Source of the DNA: Maribacter spongiicola
Lineage (GTDB): Bacteria; Bacteroidota; Bacteroidia; Flavobacteriales; Flavobacteriaceae
Direction: 5' to 3'
Length of the DNA: 64,000 bases
NCBI RefSeq assembly: GCF_004364165.1
Contig: NZ_SOAY01000011.1
Coordinates: 186,001 to 250,000 of the forward strand
Shown: piece by piece, positions 26,935 through 36,332 of the stretch
Position numbering within the stretch: the first letter of the stretch is position 1
How the letters are laid out: each line of letters begins with the position of its first letter
Notes under the pieces: generated by a model
Databases searched by the model: none
Seen by the model: only the letters and a program-made list of their open reading frames with translations
Told to the model about the DNA's origin: nothing
Program-made: the position numbers and the translations under genes

Positions 26935-28302
26935 ATGACCGAAACAAACCGCATAGAATACAAACGAGAACTGTCCGATGGACTTGAAAAAGAGGTCATT
27001 GCTTTTTTAAACTATCGTGAAGGCGGCATTATTTATATTGGTATTGATAAGGAAGGGAACACTTACGGGCTGGCAGATGCGGATGGCGACCAATTAAAAA
27101 TTAAGGATAGATTGAAGAACAATATCCGTCCTTCGGCATTGGGATTATTTGATATTGTGAGTGAAGAACGAGATGGTAATAATATCCTTAAAATCATCGT
27201 GGCGAGCGGTCCAGAAAAACCATATCATCTCAAAAAATACGGGATGAGCGAAAAGGGTTGTTTTATCCGCTTAGGTTCAGCAGCTGAACCGATGCCACAA
27301 AAAATGATTGACGAGCTCTTTGCCAAGCGCACCCGAAATTCCATCAGCAAAATTAAAGCGGGTCGTCAAGATTTAAGCTTTAGCCAGTTGAAAATCTACT
27401 ACGAGGAATCGGGTCATACCCTTGGTAAAGCCTTTGCAAAGAACTTGGAACTATTAACCGAAGATGGCGCATTCAATTACGCTGGCTATCTTTTGGCAGA
27501 CAAGAATAATACCTCAATTAAAGTAGCCAAGTATTCTGGCAAAACCCGAACGGACTTGATAGAAAGCAACGAATATGGTCACGAATGCCTGGTCAAAGCC
27601 ACCAAGCAAGTGATTGATAAAATTGCGGTTGAAAACAGAACCAACACAAAAATAACCGCCAAAGAAAGACAGCAAGCCAATCTTTGGAATCCCATCGCTT
27701 TGCGAGAGGCCATTATCAATGCCTTTGTGCATAACGATTATACCAATGAGATTACCCCAAAGTTTGAAATCTTTGCGGATAGAATTGAAATCACATCGGC
27801 AGGCGGTCTTCCGGAAGGATTGAGCAAACAGGAATTTTTCGAGGGCTTTTCAGTTCCACGTAACAAAGAACTGATGCGGATTTTTAAGGATTTGGAACTC
27901 GTGGAACAATTGGGTTCTGGCATCCCTCGTATTTTGGAACACTATGGCAAAGAGAGTTTTGGCTTTTCGGATAACTTCCTTAGAATGACTTTTAACGCTA
28001 AAGAAACTGCTGTTGAAGAAGGTGGTCAAATAGGTGGTGTAATGGGTGGTCTAAAAGGTGGTCAAATAGGTGGTCAAAAGGATGCTGAAATTGATGATAT
28101 TAAAGAATTAACGCATAGACAAAAGGAAGTTCTAAAACTAATTGCTTCAGATAACCGAATAAGCCGTTCAGGAATTGCAGAGGTTTTACACATCAACGAA
28201 TCTGCAATCCAAAAGCATCTAAACAATTTAAAGAATGCTGGTTTTATAGAGCGTGTAGGTGGTACGAGAGGTTATTGGGAAATCAATCTCGATAAGAATT
28301 AA
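26935..28302 (+). CDS. AlbA/Schlafen-domain ATPase-like regulator with C-terminal winged helix
   Basis: A 455-aa protein of the AlbA_2 (Schlafen-like) family. The N-terminal AlbA_2 region starts with NRIEYKRELSDG and has GGIIYIGIDKEG; a GHKL-like C-terminal ATPase segment contains ALREAIINAFVHNDY and a later GSGIPRILEHYG. A glycine-rich linker (GGQIGGVMGGLKGGQIGG) leads to a winged-helix domain (about 395-450). Such proteins are usually transcription regulators of accessory regions and occur often next to defence genes. It follows the CBASS genes on the same strand after a 148-bp gap and may or may not belong to that unit. Confidence 0.85.
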   Translation: MTETNRIEYKRELSDGLEKEVIAFLNYREGGIIYIGIDKEGNTYGLADADGDQLKIKDRLKNNIRPSALGLFDIVSEERDGNNILKIIVASGPEKPYHLKKYGMSEKGCFIRLGSAAEPMPQKMIDELFAKRTRNSISKIKAGRQDLSFSQLKIYYEESGHTLGKAFAKNLELLTEDGAFNYAGYLLADKNNTSIKVAKYSGKTRTDLIESNEYGHECLVKATKQVIDKIAVENRTNTKITAKERQQANLWNPIALREAIINAFVHNDYTNEITPKFEIFADRIEITSAGGLPEGLSKQEFFEGFSVPRNKELMRIFKDLELVEQLGSGIPRILEHYGKESFGFSDNFLRMTFNAKETAVEEGGQIGGVMGGLKGGQIGGQKDAEIDDIKELTHRQKEVLKLIASDNRISRSGIAEVLHINESAIQKHLNNLKNAGFIERVGGTRGYWEINLDKN

Positions 28303-28312
28303 AAAAAGTCTT

Positions 28313-28675
28313 TTAAAAAGGCCCTTTTTCCCTTACACCTTTACTGGTCACTTTCCATTGACCATTTTCTTTAGCCAATTTAAAGATTCCTGTTTTCCCA
28401 TCGTAGGTGGTACTGTATTTTACCCAGGCAATTTCGCCATCAACGGCTTCGTCTAAAATTTCTACTTCGATATCCTCATCAGAATCTGGCATCATATTCT
28501 GTACGGTAATCAAACCGGCATAGCCTTCAGAAGTGGTGTGCTTTTTTAAGGCTGATTCATCTTTTGAAAAAAAGCTTGACGCAACAACTTTGGCAGTTTC
28601 AGAAGGGGATTTTGTTGTGCTTTCTGAACAAGAAAGGAACAAAAGTACGAGCGAGTAAATGACTAATCTTTTCAT
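28313..28675 (-). CDS. DUF4878-like lipoprotein
   Basis: A 120-aa predicted lipoprotein (lipobox FLSC) with an NTF2-like fold expected for the DUF4878 family: a conserved N-terminal SPSETAKVVASSFFSKDESALKK segment and a C-terminal strand region ending NGQWKVTSKG. It sits 7 bp downstream of traN, at the end of the tra operon, and is convergent with the AlbA-domain gene, 10 bp away. Its role in conjugation is not established; a periplasmic accessory of the transfer apparatus is possible. Confidence 0.75.
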   Translation of the reverse strand: MKRLVIYSLVLLFLSCSESTTKSPSETAKVVASSFFSKDESALKKHTTSEGYAGLITVQNMMPDSDEDIEVEILDEAVDGEIAWVKYSTTYDGKTGIFKLAKENGQWKVTSKGVREKGPF

Positions 28676-28682
28676 AATAGTA

Positions 28683-29516
28683 TTAATTTGGGTTATTGAT
28701 ATATCTATGCGATAATTTCAGTTCTATATTACGTTCGCCATCTTTTTCATTCAATTCCAAAATTGCCCTACGGTCATCGGATAATGAAAATTTGGGCAAC
28801 ACATAAACAAAGCGAGCCATTTCATTTTCCTTAATCTTAGACGGCAGATTATGTTTATATATCGGTTCTTGATACAGTCGTTGCAACGATTTTCTTTTCC
28901 CTTTTTGCCGAGTTTCAATCGACAGGTTCAAGAAATTCAAATCGTAATCCAACGAAGAATTATTTTCAATCTCGATAACGAAATAGAGTTCATCCTTATC
29001 AAAAACAATGTTCTCTACGGTCAAGATAATACCTTCGCTTCGTTTCTTGATGCGCCCTATGCGCTGTTTTCTATTGAGAAGATATGAGCAGAATTTCTGG
29101 TAATAATAAGTGCTGTTATCTACAAGTTCTTCAGAAGATTCAACAAGAACCGAATCCTTTACAATCGGCTTTTCATTACCGATACTATTGGATAGCGGAA
29201 TGAAATAATTGAGCTTAGAAAGCTGTTTTTTATACCTTACAATATACGAAAAAATTGAACCATTTCTGTTGACTACCAGCAAATTACTTTCCTTCCCAGG
29301 GGTTGCTTGAAGAAGCCCAAAATACTGTTCCTTTTCACGGTTATAGGTAAAAACAAAGTTATCTGAACCGGTTATGCCTTGTCGTATGGGTTCTGGGAAG
29401 AATAGCGCAACATTTTTGGTGTCGTTTGCATAAATAGTGTCGAGTGGTATGGGTTGCTGCTGTGCTTTCGCGGAAGCGGAAATCAACACCGTCAATATTA
29501 AAATAAATGTCTTCAT
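28683..29516 (-). CDS. traN: Conjugative transposon protein TraN
   Basis: A 277-aa secreted protein of the Bacteroides TraN (DUF4138) family, a VirB9-like outer component of the mating channel. A signal peptide runs to about residue 18 (ends ASAKAQ). The conserved N-terminal DTIYANDTKNVALFFPEPI stretch and later strands are typical. Its start overlaps traM by 4 bp (ATGA), so the two are coupled. The signal peptide cleavage region contains a copy of the dispersed palindrome (29464-29480). Confidence 0.88.
   Translation of the reverse strand: MKTFILILTVLISASAKAQQQPIPLDTIYANDTKNVALFFPEPIRQGITGSDNFVFTYNREKEQYFGLLQATPGKESNLLVVNRNGSIFSYIVRYKKQLSKLNYFIPLSNSIGNEKPIVKDSVLVESSEELVDNSTYYYQKFCSYLLNRKQRIGRIKKRSEGIILTVENIVFDKDELYFVIEIENNSSLDYDLNFLNLSIETRQKGKRKSLQRLYQEPIYKHNLPSKIKENEMARFVYVLPKFSLSDDRRAILELNEKDGERNIELKLSHRYINNPN
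29464..29480. repeat. Dispersed TTTCGCGAAAGC-type palindrome (traN copy)
   Basis: GCTTTCGCGGAAGCGGA, in the signal peptide of TraN (reads SASAKA). Confidence 0.5.
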
Positions 29517-30442
29517 AATTTAGGTTTTAGAATTAATCTGTAATTGTTCAATACCGTAACTTTTACATTTCGGTTGCTACGCCTAAACACCTTTGTAACA
29601 CCACCCACCTGCGGTACTGTGGGTATGTTGATATCGCCAATAATATCGTCCAAGACTTCGGTGGTGGCTTCAGCCCGAAAATTGTTCTGTACGTAGATAC
29701 CTTCGCTTCCATCAGATAAATCAAAAGCTTTAAGTTTAGTGGGATGATGCTTTATGTTTTCAATTTCAATTAAAGCCCGATTAGGCTGAAAACTGATAAA
29801 CCCAAAAACGGGCGTATTTTTTGGCATTACTTTACCATTGATAGTAGCAGTTTTGGTCAGACGCATTCGCAATCTGGTATTTGCTTTTACAACTTGGTCG
29901 CCATCTACCACTACGTAAATAGTTTCATCAGTATTACCGATGATTGAAACTTCATTGGGTTTGGGCGAAGCGGCAAAGAACAATTGATGTTCTAAGCCCA
30001 ATTCTTTCGCTTCAATTTTTTGTTCCCGCTTCACTTCAGCAGAATCGATTGTTGATGCCACTTGGCGAACAGTTCTTCTCTGTCCCAAATTTTGGTATCG
30101 CTTTTCTGAATATTGAATCTTACCCGCTTCATAGATGCTATCTACGATACGCTCTTTTTCGCGTTCTGGAAGATCTGGGTCGTAAAATCCCAAGGAATCA
30201 ATCAGTTTTTCATCGTAAATGCTTGGTGCGTTATTTTCCCGAACTTTTTTCAAGTCGTTAATCGCATCCAGTTTGGAATCGTACTCTTTTTGGTCCTCTT
30301 CCAAATCAGGAACTAAGGTCTGTTTAAGGTTTTCGGTTTCACTTTCATCATCGCCCATTACCATCATAGAATAGGATATCAGGAATATGAAAATCACGGC
30401 TAATACCGATGCAAATACTATCTTGTTTTTTTCTACTTTCAT
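29513..30442 (-). CDS. traM: Conjugative transposon protein TraM
   Basis: A 309-aa protein of the TraM family, a VirB10-like component that spans from inner membrane to periplasm. One N-terminal membrane helix (about 8-29) is followed by an acidic, charged linker and a C-terminal beta domain (KANTRLRMRLTKTATINGKV, then KHHPTKLKAFDLSDGSEGIYV). It is coupled to traN and lies 40 bp after traK. The gap is too small for a traL gene. Confidence 0.9.
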   Translation of the reverse strand: MKVEKNKIVFASVLAVIFIFLISYSMMVMGDDESETENLKQTLVPDLEEDQKEYDSKLDAINDLKKVRENNAPSIYDEKLIDSLGFYDPDLPEREKERIVDSIYEAGKIQYSEKRYQNLGQRRTVRQVASTIDSAEVKREQKIEAKELGLEHQLFFAASPKPNEVSIIGNTDETIYVVVDGDQVVKANTRLRMRLTKTATINGKVMPKNTPVFGFISFQPNRALIEIENIKHHPTKLKAFDLSDGSEGIYVQNNFRAEATTEVLDDIIGDINIPTVPQVGGVTKVFRRSNRNVKVTVLNNYRLILKPKL

Positions 30443-30482
30443 AATCGTGTTTTTTTAAATGCCAATTACCTGCCGGGTCGGC

Positions 30483-31097
30483 TCAATTTACATTGTTTAG
30501 TTTTTTTAGAGTGTTTTCGAAATAGTTGGTAATCAATAATCCGTGTGGATTGTTTGGGAAGTTTCGGTCAACCATAATCAGGTTTCCGGTGGAAACCAAT
30601 TCATAGGTGTCGATGATTGAACCTCTATTGATTTCAAAAAGCGTTGTCGTTGTAAAGCTATACGAGCCATTATTTTCAGATATTCTTGAATCGATACTCA
30701 GTACTTTTTGAACCAAGGAATACTGAAGCAATCTGTTATACACGCCATCGGCTTTTTTCTGGCGGTAGAGATTATCCACAGAACTATTACCTAACCATAA
30801 TGCCTTTTCCAAATTGCGTTCGTAATTGCTGGCATCGATGTTATAGAAGTAGTTGTGGAACAGATCCAAATGTGCTAAAGCTTCAACCCGAAAATTTTCC
30901 TTTTGGGTCACGAGCTTCAGCGGAATGATACTGCCATCTGTGTTAATGGCAAAGGCACTATTGAGTGCTTTTTGATTGGTGTTGAATACCATCCAAACCG
31001 AAAATGTACTGGAAAGCAACGCACACACAACAACTGTCAAAACGATAAATCGATTCAGCTTTAGAACGTTGTAAATATTTTTATATGGTGTTTTCAT
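30483..31097 (-). CDS. traK: Conjugative transposon protein TraK
   Basis: A 204-aa protein of the TraK family, similar in position and layout to VirB8: a short cytoplasmic N-terminus, one membrane helix (about 16-38) and a periplasmic domain with FRVEALAHLDLFHNYFYNID. It would assemble the core of the mating bridge. It lies 11 bp downstream of traJ. Confidence 0.9.
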   Translation of the reverse strand: MKTPYKNIYNVLKLNRFIVLTVVVCALLSSTFSVWMVFNTNQKALNSAFAINTDGSIIPLKLVTQKENFRVEALAHLDLFHNYFYNIDASNYERNLEKALWLGNSSVDNLYRQKKADGVYNRLLQYSLVQKVLSIDSRISENNGSYSFTTTTLFEINRGSIIDTYELVSTGNLIMVDRNFPNNPHGLLITNYFENTLKKLNNVN

Positions 31098-31108
31098 TCT
31101 GAATGGAT

Positions 31109-31951
31109 TTAGTTGGTAAATAGTCTGAGTGTAAAAGATGTGGCGCGTTTATACAACTTGAATTTCAAGAAAACAATAAATCCAACTGAACCTAATTGAA
31201 CCACAGGCGCAAAAAAGCCCTGGCCTGTGTCGGTTCCAAACAAGTTGACCCAAAAATTGGTGTTGATTTCCGTATAGAGTGCATTCACAAAGACGTTTAC
31301 TAAAAAGAAAGCAGGTACTAACATATAGACCGCAGCATAAAGCTTGAAGAATGTATAAGCTAACGAACGGAACTTTTCAAAGACTGCAAGGCTAATGACC
31401 AAGGGAAAAAAAGTTTGCATTATTCCGAGTAGAAAAAAGCGTTCTGCCAAGAATAAGGGGTAGATGAACAAATCCAATATCCAGAGGAACAGGCTAATGA
31501 TAAATGCAAATATTTTGAATCCGTAAAGCGGTGTGACCAAGGCTTCATACAAGAGCGTCATAGCAGCTTGGGCAACCTCGATGATACTCACGTCCTCTTC
31601 AATGGGAATGTCCTGCATTTGCAATGGCAATAAGGCTGGTGCAGTTCCTCGATATTGTCCTTCAATGGCAACTAAGATGCCATCGAAAAAGCCTAATACT
31701 TTCGTTGAGAAAATGACCAAAATGACAATGGCAAAATTCTTGGCGAGTTCGCCTGGACTCAATCCCCAAGTGTAGCCATCCTTATCTGCAATGCCTTCAT
31801 TGTATTTTTTGAGGATGTTGACCAGAAAGAACAGGACAGCGAGCGTTTTCATTCCCGCAATCGTGTATTGCGAAAAGTCGCTGGCCTGTATGGTCTGGAA
31901 GACGGTATCGATGTATTCCAGTCCAATTCCTAAGAGAATGGTCGCAGTCAT
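31109..31951 (-). CDS. traJ: Conjugative transposon protein TraJ
   Basis: A 280-aa polytopic membrane protein of the TraJ family, VirB6-like in role. About six hydrophobic segments are visible (for example TLAVLFFLVNILKKY, FAFIISLFLWILDLFIYPLFL, AAVYMLVPAFFLVNVFVNAL). It begins 2 bp after the traI stop. It is expected in the inner-membrane part of the transfer complex. Confidence 0.9.
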   Translation of the reverse strand: MTATILLGIGLEYIDTVFQTIQASDFSQYTIAGMKTLAVLFFLVNILKKYNEGIADKDGYTWGLSPGELAKNFAIVILVIFSTKVLGFFDGILVAIEGQYRGTAPALLPLQMQDIPIEEDVSIIEVAQAAMTLLYEALVTPLYGFKIFAFIISLFLWILDLFIYPLFLAERFFLLGIMQTFFPLVISLAVFEKFRSLAYTFFKLYAAVYMLVPAFFLVNVFVNALYTEINTNFWVNLFGTDTGQGFFAPVVQLGSVGFIVFLKFKLYKRATSFTLRLFTN

Positions 31952-31953
31952 TT

Positions 31954-32535
31954 TTAGTATTCGGTTTCTCGATTATTGACTTTATCCTGCATTTTCCTGA
32001 AGGAAATGATGTCTCGATAGCGTTTGGTTTTTGTAGTGATGTTGGAAACCATTTGTTTGGATTCCTGCTCTTTTGCTTTTAGAATTTCAGCACGTTCGGC
32101 ATCGCTCATTTTTAGGTAATCGCTGGATAGGACTTCATCAATAAAATCTACTGTGTCCAATGAGTTTTGTACTATGGCGTCAAACGATTCCACAACCCTT
32201 GAAACTTCATCGGGTTTGATATAGGGCGAATTCAAAATATCCTGCAAATCATTTTGCATTACGTTGATAAGACGCTGATTATTCTGTCCAATTTCCTCAA
32301 CTGCTCTTAGTTGCTCAACAACGCTTGATACTTTCTCTATTGCCTCTTTTGCATCTTTTAGGAATTTTACAGACTTAATCATTTGAGCTGTCTGCTTTCC
32401 AGATTCTATAAGCTGTTTTACCAAACTGATAAAATTTGTATTATCGTAAGTAGGCATTCCTTGGGCGGTTGCTTTGCCTGACATAAATAAGGTCAATATT
32501 ACCGTTGTTACTAAAATTTTGATTTTTGTCTTCAT
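31954..32535 (-). CDS. traI: Conjugative transposon protein TraI (DUF4141)
   Basis: A 193-aa secreted protein of the DUF4141/TraI family with a signal peptide (cleavage after about residue 24, KATAQ) and a long helical, charged body, resembling VirB5-type pilus-tip proteins in general layout. It is separated from the VirB4-like gene by 4 bp. It is not related to the F-plasmid relaxase of the same name. Confidence 0.85.
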   Translation of the reverse strand: MKTKIKILVTTVILTLFMSGKATAQGMPTYDNTNFISLVKQLIESGKQTAQMIKSVKFLKDAKEAIEKVSSVVEQLRAVEEIGQNNQRLINVMQNDLQDILNSPYIKPDEVSRVVESFDAIVQNSLDTVDFIDEVLSSDYLKMSDAERAEILKAKEQESKQMVSNITTKTKRYRDIISFRKMQDKVNNRETEY

Positions 32536-32539
32536 AATA

Positions 32540-34942
32540 TTATGTTTTAGATGTGAATTGAATTATTGCCTTTTGCATATCGTTTGTTTTTTCATAAATC
32601 CGCATTATGCGGTCGTTTTCCTGTCCATCGGTCAAGTAAGCTGCATATACTTCCTTCGGAACTTCCAGCCGAAAAATGTTACTTTCCCTGCCAATCTTGA
32701 TAAACATTTCGGTGTACTTACGTGGTCCTGAAAGATTGTTCTTGATGGATTTTAATTGGTTAAGGTCGTGGCTGGATAGGTTAAGCCTTTTAACCAGTTC
32801 ATCATAGCCCTTTTCATTATTCAGGCTATAAATGACTTGGGTATTTTCAAGAATACTCGCTGAAGTAGAATTGTTCGGAAGCTGATTGATAGACTGAAGA
32901 ATAATTCCAATCGCACCATTTTGTTTTCGGATGGCTTGATAATAGAATTCCACGCTTTCCAAAACGTTTTCAAACTTCAGTTGTTTGGCAAACTCATCAA
33001 ATAGGATGATTCCCTTTTCAGCTCTGTTCTTCCAAATAGTTCTTTGGATGGCTGACTTGATGAGCTTGAGCATCACGGACAGGATTTCCTTATTATCCTT
33101 AACTTCATCCAGTTCAAAAACAATCAATCGTTTATCCTCGATTTTATAGGTCTGGTCTTCGCTCACTTCAAAAAGGAAACTGTATAGACCATCGCCGACA
33201 TATTCTGACATTACGTGCAAAAAGCTCGTGACATTGAAGTAGTCGGAATGGATTTTTAAGGTGCTCAGAAGCTCTTTCTGATTCCTTTCTATAAAACTGT
33301 AAAAACCATCCAACGAGTGATTTTCTGAAGTGCTATCGTAATAATGGCGCAGTATCTTTTTAACCGAAACCGATTGTGCTTTCGTTACCTTTAAGTCTGA
33401 AGCGAATAACTCGAAAAGGAACACGGATAAATCTTCCAATCGCTCGGGTGTAAGGTCATTTGCACCACTTATATAAAAAGGATTGATGCCCAGATTCTTT
33501 CCACTTTCGTAGCGAAGCACCGTGTATTTTTCAGGATAGAGTTTGGCAAACTTGGTATAGGAACCACCCAAGTCGATAATGACCAAGCGAACACCACTTT
33601 CAAAATACTGACGTAGAATATTATTGGCTAAAAAGGATTTGCCTTCGCCTGTTGGGGCAAAAATGGCAAAGTTTCGTGCCTTGATGCGTTTCTTCTTTTC
33701 ATCCCAAACATCTTTCAAAACAGGAATGTTATGCTCACGGTCATTAAAGATGATTCCGGTGTTATCACTTTTATAATTGGTGTTATTGATAAACAGGCAA
33801 AGCGCGTGTTTTAAATCGGTTACGTATAAATCATTGTTTGAGAAATTGGTAGAGAAACAGCAGTAACTATTAAGGATGTAATTCTTGCGTTCTTCCCCTT
33901 GTGGATAGTATGGTATGATGTCCAATTCCTTAAATTCGGTCTTTATTTTTGAAGTTATCTTGTCAAGCTCTTTAGCTTCCTTCGCCCAATAGACAATATT
34001 GAGATGACCACGAATAATCCGAGCATTATCATCGGCATTGATTTGGTCAAGGATGTGTTGGATTTTACCTAAAACCACTTTATTCTGTGAACCGAAGTTG
34101 GAACTTTTGTTGAGTTCCTCAACTTTCTTATCGAGCAATTTGCGCCACTTCTGTTTGTCGTCCAAATACAAAATCTGGTTGACAATATGATTTTCGTTAA
34201 GCGTAAGCCCTAAACCATCAATAAACCCTTGATGAAAAACAAAATCGTCAGAAGTGAATTTCTCATTGGTTTTGCTACTCTGTACACTTTCGCCAAAGCA
34301 CAGTTCGCTGTTGATGGCCAGGGCATCAAAATGGTTTTCGCCAATATTGACGCTTTTCTTATCCAGTAAAATATCAGTATCATAGCCTTCATTAAAGCCG
34401 TTGAAATAGGAATTAGCCAGTTGTTGTATTTCTTCCGCTTTAAGCGAAACAAAATCCATCTTTCTGCTATTGTTGATAAAGGAAACCGAATCACTAACCG
34501 AGTTGGAGAAGCTCTTGATATTATCATCCAATTCCTGTACGATACCTTTTGAAACTTTTCTGAAAGGGTTGACGTATTTCGGATTGTTGAGCGCCTTATT
34601 TTTAGTCAAGATGAAAAACAAATAGCAGCTGTGCTCGATATAACCACGACCTTTAAAATGCTCGTGGGTCGCTTTTTCTAAAAATGTAGAATTGGGAAGT
34701 TGTTCTGAAGTATAGGATTTCTTGAGGAAGATATCCTGTTTGTGAACCACGGTTCCGACAGGCAAAGATTTTAAAGCCTGAAACCAAGCACCGTGCATAT
34801 CTTCAAAATCCTTTTCAGACAACGAGTATATTTCCGGCAGATTTCCTTTGTAGCACAAAATAACATTGCCATTATTGGCAAATACGATATTGTCCTGAAT
34901 ATCTACGATGGGTTGATATGCCGAAAGGTTAATCTTGTTCAT
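32540..34942 (-). CDS. traG: VirB4-like conjugation ATPase TraG
   Basis: An 800-aa cytoplasmic ATPase that powers the transfer machine. The N-terminal half is the CagE/VirB4 domain; the motor has Walker A APTGEGKSF at about residues 429-437, then VIIDLGGSYTKFA, and Walker B GIILFDEFAKQL. Downstream motifs (IGIILQSINQLPNN) complete the AAA+ fold. Its start overlaps the end of traF by 14 bp. Length and order are those of Bacteroidetes TraG. Confidence 0.93.
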   Translation of the reverse strand: MNKINLSAYQPIVDIQDNIVFANNGNVILCYKGNLPEIYSLSEKDFEDMHGAWFQALKSLPVGTVVHKQDIFLKKSYTSEQLPNSTFLEKATHEHFKGRGYIEHSCYLFFILTKNKALNNPKYVNPFRKVSKGIVQELDDNIKSFSNSVSDSVSFINNSRKMDFVSLKAEEIQQLANSYFNGFNEGYDTDILLDKKSVNIGENHFDALAINSELCFGESVQSSKTNEKFTSDDFVFHQGFIDGLGLTLNENHIVNQILYLDDKQKWRKLLDKKVEELNKSSNFGSQNKVVLGKIQHILDQINADDNARIIRGHLNIVYWAKEAKELDKITSKIKTEFKELDIIPYYPQGEERKNYILNSYCCFSTNFSNNDLYVTDLKHALCLFINNTNYKSDNTGIIFNDREHNIPVLKDVWDEKKKRIKARNFAIFAPTGEGKSFLANNILRQYFESGVRLVIIDLGGSYTKFAKLYPEKYTVLRYESGKNLGINPFYISGANDLTPERLEDLSVFLFELFASDLKVTKAQSVSVKKILRHYYDSTSENHSLDGFYSFIERNQKELLSTLKIHSDYFNVTSFLHVMSEYVGDGLYSFLFEVSEDQTYKIEDKRLIVFELDEVKDNKEILSVMLKLIKSAIQRTIWKNRAEKGIILFDEFAKQLKFENVLESVEFYYQAIRKQNGAIGIILQSINQLPNNSTSASILENTQVIYSLNNEKGYDELVKRLNLSSHDLNQLKSIKNNLSGPRKYTEMFIKIGRESNIFRLEVPKEVYAAYLTDGQENDRIMRIYEKTNDMQKAIIQFTSKT

Positions 34943-35213
34943 AATCGAAGCCAGAATTTCTTTTGTTACTAATGATTTTTGGAAAAGCCTTAGCCATTTG
35001 GAATAGTTGTGGATTGTGGGCTATTCTCGTCAGCGCCACATAAAGGGAAGCGTTGAAAACCAACACACCTATGATTATCCCAAAGCTGAAAGAGAAGATG
35101 ATGATGAGCAACGAAGCCAAAATAGAAACCATCATCAAAGCAAACAGGGAAATGGGCAGCCCAAAAATGACCGCCCTTTTCCTGATGTTTTTATAGACCT
35201 CGAACCGTTTCAT
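34929..35213 (-). CDS. traF: Conjugative transposon protein TraF (DUF4133)
   Basis: A 94-aa membrane protein of the DUF4133 family with two adjacent helices (about 18-60) flanked by basic residues, like VirB3. It directly follows traE with no gap and overlaps the ATPase gene, the usual VirB2-VirB3-VirB4 order. Confidence 0.9.
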   Translation of the reverse strand: MKRFEVYKNIRKRAVIFGLPISLFALMMVSILASLLIIIFSFSFGIIIGVLVFNASLYVALTRIAHNPQLFQMAKAFPKIISNKRNSGFDYEQD

Positions 35214-35501
35214 TTATACAACGATTCCTATTAGGTAAGTAAAGATTCCGACTACTGCACCTGCAATCAATACAAATACTAAAACTCGGGTAATCCCCTT
35301 TTTTAAATCTGCATTTTCCCCAAAAAAATGTCCTGCGTTAAACAGGAAACCTACAAGGAAGATTACACCGAGAAGTATTGGAAAAATAGTTCGGATAGTG
35401 TCGCCTACATCGTTAACTGAATCTTCAATGCCACCAATTTGAGCAAAAAGCGAAGTGGATAAGAGCGAAAGAATGGATGCGAAATAGTGTGATTTTTTCA
35501 T
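35214..35501 (-). CDS. traE: Conjugative transposon protein TraE (DUF4134)
   Basis: A 95-aa protein of the DUF4134 family with an N-terminal signal-like helix and two later helices, similar in layout to VirB2 pilins. It is the first gene of the minus-strand tra operon and starts next to the repeat-rich divergent promoter region. Confidence 0.9.
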   Translation of the reverse strand: MKKSHYFASILSLLSTSLFAQIGGIEDSVNDVGDTIRTIFPILLGVIFLVGFLFNAGHFFGENADLKKGITRVLVFVLIAGAVVGIFTYLIGIVV

Positions 35502-35553
35502 AACGGAACAGTTTAAATTTTTGGTTCATTTTCGTTATTGGAAATTTACATAT

Positions 35554-35607
35554 ATTTGATTTTAAATAACTGAAAATCAAATAATTGTGAATAAAATATT
35601 ATTTGAT
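35554..35607. promoter_or_regulatory. Repeated ATTTGAT half-sites between traE and the amidase
   Basis: ATTTGATTTT (35554-35563) pairs with AAAATCAAAT (35573-35582), and ATCAAATAAT (35576-35585) pairs with ATTATTTGAT (35598-35607). Three half-sites in alternating orientation in the divergent gap suggest an operator controlling tra transcription. Confidence 0.5.
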
Positions 35608-35690
35608 ATTGTTTGAATTCCGTTGCTATTATTTGGCATCAAATCCAATGGATTTTTGAAGGGAAGTTGTTGATAACCCGAAAATTGAAA

Positions 35691-36332
35691 ATGAAAAATC
35701 TGCTCAAAAACGTCAGTTTTGTGATTTTGGTTCTAAAAATGTGCTTCATTTTTGGACAAGAATCGACTGCTCAAAAACGAATAATAATTGACGTTGGACA
35801 CGGCGGAAAAGATGCTGGTGCAATTGGTATAAATGACATTCAAGAAAAAGATGTGGTTTTATCGATTGCAAATGAGATTTTAAAGTTAAATGACGACTTG
35901 GAAAAACCACTCGATATTTATTTGACTAGGTATAAAGACACTTTAATGTCATTATCGGACAGGACTAAACTGGCAAAAGCATTAAAAGCTGACTTGTTTG
36001 TGTCCTTGCATTGCAACCATTCTGATAATCCAGATGCGAGAGGGATAGAGGTTTATGCTTCAAGAAAACAAGAAAAGTTCTCAAAAACATCGGCTTTTAT
36101 GGGCTATCAAATTGAAAGCGCACTTTGTGAAACAATAGGCTACGAAAATCGAGGTGTAAAGTTTGCCAACTTTCAGGTACTTCGGGAAACTGTTGAGTAT
36201 TGCGCCTCAATACTATTAGAATTGGGTTTTTTGAGCAATAAAGATGAAGGCAGCTACATTTCAGATAAGAACAATATTGAACGCATTGCACTAACCATAT
36301 TATTATCCATTCAAAAATCAATAGAATTATGA
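35691..36332 (+). CDS. N-acetylmuramoyl-L-alanine amidase (Amidase_3)
   Basis: A zinc amidase of 213 aa that cuts the peptide stem from peptidoglycan. IIIDVGHGGKDAGA (His37), E52 in QEKDVV, SLHCNHSD and the final LELGFLSN supply the zinc ligands and catalytic glutamate. The N-terminal hydrophobic segment ending near FGQES is a signal peptide; this supports the ATG at 35691 over an upstream start at 35613. It is divergent from the tra operon and likely opens the wall for the mating bridge, a job done by lytic transglycosylases in other systems. Confidence 0.85.
   Translation: MKNLLKNVSFVILVLKMCFIFGQESTAQKRIIIDVGHGGKDAGAIGINDIQEKDVVLSIANEILKLNDDLEKPLDIYLTRYKDTLMSLSDRTKLAKALKADLFVSLHCNHSDNPDARGIEVYASRKQEKFSKTSAFMGYQIESALCETIGYENRGVKFANFQVLRETVEYCASILLELGFLSNKDEGSYISDKNNIERIALTILLSIQKSIEL

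Noticed and set aside
26802-26987. 61-aa frame before the AlbA-domain gene
   Set aside because: Overlaps the start of a well-supported gene and lacks any motif.
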